Shown piece by piece: positions 6,704 through 8,341 of a stretch of DNA of 8,341 bases (position 1 is the first letter of the stretch; each line of letters starts with the position of its first letter). Location: contig DBDB01000045.1 of assembly GCA_002293345.1 (NCBI GenBank), positions 8,673 to 17,013 of the forward strand, written 5' to 3'. The notes under the pieces were generated by a model. It made no database searches. It was not told the origin of the DNA and saw only the letters and a list, made by a program, of their open reading frames with translations. The DNA comes from Alistipes sp. UBA943 (GTDB lineage Bacteria; Bacteroidota; Bacteroidia; Bacteroidales; Rikenellaceae). The translations under genes and the position numbers were made by a program.

Positions 6704-7483
6704 ATGAAACTGACAATTCTTGGTTCCGGTACTTCGCAGGGGGTTCCGTTGATCGGTTGCGATTGTGAGGTGTGCAGGTCGACGGATCCACGCGACACAC
6801 GTCTTCGTACGTCGGCGATGTTGGAGTGGGACGATGTGCGGATGGTGATCGACGCGGGACCCGACTTCAGATGCCAGATGCTTCGGGCGGGGATTCGTCA
6901 TATAGATGCGATTTTGTTGACGCACGCCCATCGCGACCACATGTCGGGTTTGGATGACGTCCGGGCGCTGAATTATGTGGATTGGCCGGAGGCGGTACAT
7001 CGGATAGATCTCTATGCCACGCATCCGGCGATCGAGGCTGTGAGGAGGGAGTTCGAGTATGCGTTTCGTGGCGATAAATACCGTGGCGTTCCGGAGTTGG
7101 ATCTGCATGAGATCGACCCCGAGTTTGCTTTCGAGGTGAAGGGGAAAGAGGTGACGCCGGTTATAGGCAAGCATGCGCCGGGGTTTGATGTCACTGGATT
7201 CAGGTTTGATAACCTTGCCTACCTGACCGATTTCAAGGAGATCGACCCGTCGGAGGAGGCGAAGTTGCGAGGTCTTAAAGTGCTGGTAGTGAACGCATTG
7301 GGTCGAAATTTGCATCATTCTCACTTCAATCTTGACGAGGCATTGGCACTCATCGAGAGGGTGGGGCCGGAGCGTGCGTACCTGACACACGTGTCGCACA
7401 AGTTGGGACGATACACGGATGTCTCGAAGGAGTTGCCGAAGGATGTATATTTGGCGTATGACGGATTGGAGATAGAGATATGA
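6704..7483 (+). CDS. PhnP-like metallo-beta-lactamase-fold hydrolase
   Basis: This 259-residue cytosolic enzyme belongs to the metallo-beta-lactamase-fold phosphodiesterase group that includes PhnP (cyclic phosphodiesterase) and resembles RNase Z-type enzymes. The N-terminus GSGTSQGVPLIGCDCEVC gives C19, C21 and C24, matching the three cysteines of the extra structural zinc site in PhnP, with H232 (THVSH) as the likely fourth ligand. The catalytic dimetal site is visible as H74, H76, D78 and H79 (HAHRDH), H157, bridging D176 (LTDFKEI), and H229. The motif DPRDTRLRTSA (28-38) and IDAGPDFRCQMLR (49-61) are also typical of the group. No phosphonate genes are nearby, so C-P lyase function is not supported and the natural substrate is unknown. 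The ATG at 6704 is preferred over an in-frame TTG at 6686, which lies inside the terminator and upstream of the predicted transcript. Its end overlaps the SDR gene by 4 nt. Confidence 0.9.
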   Translation: MKLTILGSGTSQGVPLIGCDCEVCRSTDPRDTRLRTSAMLEWDDVRMVIDAGPDFRCQMLRAGIRHIDAILLTHAHRDHMSGLDDVRALNYVDWPEAVHRIDLYATHPAIEAVRREFEYAFRGDKYRGVPELDLHEIDPEFAFEVKGKEVTPVIGKHAPGFDVTGFRFDNLAYLTDFKEIDPSEEAKLRGLKVLVVNALGRNLHHSHFNLDEALALIERVGPERAYLTHVSHKLGRYTDVSKELPKDVYLAYDGLEIEI

Positions 7484-8301
7484 GACACAGTATAAAGGGT
7501 AAAACGGTAGTCATCACGGGTGCTTCGTCCGGTATCGGTGAGGCGTTGGCGCGCGCGTGTGCCGGGTTGGGAGCGAATGTAGTTTTGGGCGCGCGCAGTG
7601 CGGAGGGGCTCGATAGGGTGGTGAGCGAGATAAAAGGTTCGGGAGGCGCGGCAGTCTGTTGCGTCACGGATGTCACGAAACCCGACGATTGCTGTACGTT
7701 GATCGACAAGGCCGTAACGACTTTCGGTGGGGTGGACGTGTTGGTATGCAACGCGGGGTTGTCGATGCGTGCCCTGTTCGACGAGGTGGATTTGGAGGTG
7801 CTGCACCGCCTGATGGATGTCAATTTTTGGGGCACGGTTTACTGTGTCAAGTATGCGTTACCCTACTTGCAGGCGTCGCGAGGCACGATCGTGGGGATAT
7901 CTTCCGTGGCAGGACTGCACGGATTGCCATGTCGCACGGGCTATTCGGCCTCGAAATACGCGATGACCGGATTCTTGGAGACGATCCGCGTGGAGAACAT
8001 GAAGAAGGGGATGCACGTGATGATCGCCTGTCCGGGATTCACAGCCTCGAACGTTCGTTTTTCCGCCCTGACGGCCGATGGGACCAGTCAAGGTGACACG
8101 CCGCGTGATGAAGGCAAGATGATGACCTCAGACGAAGTGGCACGTCATCTGATCCGTGGCATCGAGCGCCGCAAACGCCTCTGTTTAATGGAGTTCAATG
8201 GCCGTGCCACGCATACGATCAAGAAATTCTCCCCGAAATTCCTGGATGGCATGTTCTATGAAGCGATGGCCTCTGAACCCGATTCACCGCTATTGCGTTA
8301 A
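7480..8301 (+). CDS. Short-chain dehydrogenase/reductase (SDR) family oxidoreductase
   Basis: This 273-residue classical SDR interconverts an alcohol and a carbonyl using a nicotinamide cofactor. A Rossmann fold is evident: TGASSGIG at 13-20 binds the cofactor, D64 (TDV) contacts the adenine, and NAG at 91-93 stabilises the fold. The catalytic set is N115, S142, Y155 and K159 (YSASK), and PG is at 185-186. R39 after the second strand (LGARS) points to NADP(H) preference. Residues about 190-215, the usual substrate-binding region, are polar and variable. The C-terminal stretch (about 229-273) is basic, with RRKR at 230-233, and has no clear membrane helix. Its length and C-terminal tail recall DHRS7-like SDRs, but the substrate cannot be inferred. 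The start codon overlaps the stop of the upstream hydrolase gene (ATGA), implying translational coupling and possibly a shared pathway. Confidence 0.93.
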   Translation: MRHSIKGKTVVITGASSGIGEALARACAGLGANVVLGARSAEGLDRVVSEIKGSGGAAVCCVTDVTKPDDCCTLIDKAVTTFGGVDVLVCNAGLSMRALFDEVDLEVLHRLMDVNFWGTVYCVKYALPYLQASRGTIVGISSVAGLHGLPCRTGYSASKYAMTGFLETIRVENMKKGMHVMIACPGFTASNVRFSALTADGTSQGDTPRDEGKMMTSDEVARHLIRGIERRKRLCLMEFNGRATHTIKKFSPKFLDGMFYEAMASEPDSPLLR

Positions 8302-8321
8302 TTCTTTCAATCCCTTCTCCT

Positions 8322-8334
8322 CCCCGCGCCGGGG
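8322..8334. repeat. Small GC-rich hairpin downstream of the SDR gene
   Basis: CCCCG (8322-8326) and CGGGG (8330-8334) form a 5-bp stem with a CGC loop, 20 nt after the SDR stop codon. CCTC just to the left and GAGG just to the right could extend pairing with a bulge. No T-tract is visible before the window ends at 8341, so a terminator is only a possibility. It could equally be the edge of a longer palindromic intergenic repeat. Confidence 0.3.
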
Positions 8335-8341
8335 CGAGGCC

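Overview
The window reads as chromosomal DNA of a Bacteroidota species, most likely order Bacteroidales. By feel it is a GC-rich, Alistipes/Rikenellaceae-like genome, but the genus is a guess. The evidence is two good matches to the Bacteroidota sigma-factor promoter (TTTG, about 19 bp, TAnnTTTG), weak or absent Shine-Dalgarno sequences, and an RND efflux operon whose last gene encodes a small PII-like protein, an arrangement I associate with Bacteroidales. GC content is fairly high and the plus strand is G-rich (many GTG, GAG, TTG and TCG codons). This produces long but spurious antisense reading frames. All six genes I accept lie on the plus strand.

Region 1 (1-151) is the upstream control region. 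It holds a strong promoter match (113-143), a second weaker one (41-72), and an inverted repeat (103-130) covering the -33 element of the strong promoter. The repeat is a good candidate operator for the adjacent TetR-type repressor. The transcript from the strong promoter would be leaderless or nearly so.

Region 2 (152-6658) is a compact five-gene efflux operon: TetR-family regulator, TolC-like outer-membrane channel, lipoprotein-like periplasmic adaptor, HAE1-type RND pump, and a 97-residue PII-like protein. Gaps are 14, 18, 6 and 1 nt. Together the middle three would form a proton-driven tripartite exporter. The regulator probably controls the operon and itself, and the PII-like protein is positioned to modulate the pump. 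A perfect 13-bp-arm hairpin with a T-tract (6659-6687) closes the operon immediately after its last stop codon.

Region 3 (6690-8301) is a second, unrelated transcription unit. A -7 element abuts the terminator, followed by a probably leaderless PhnP-like metallo-beta-lactamase-fold hydrolase and an SDR oxidoreductase overlapping it by ATGA. The last 40 bases contain a small GC-rich hairpin cut by the window edge.

No RNA genes, CRISPR arrays, insertion sequences or prophage genes were seen. No gene-free stretch exceeds 300 bases. The least-described element is the PII-like protein attached to the RND pump.
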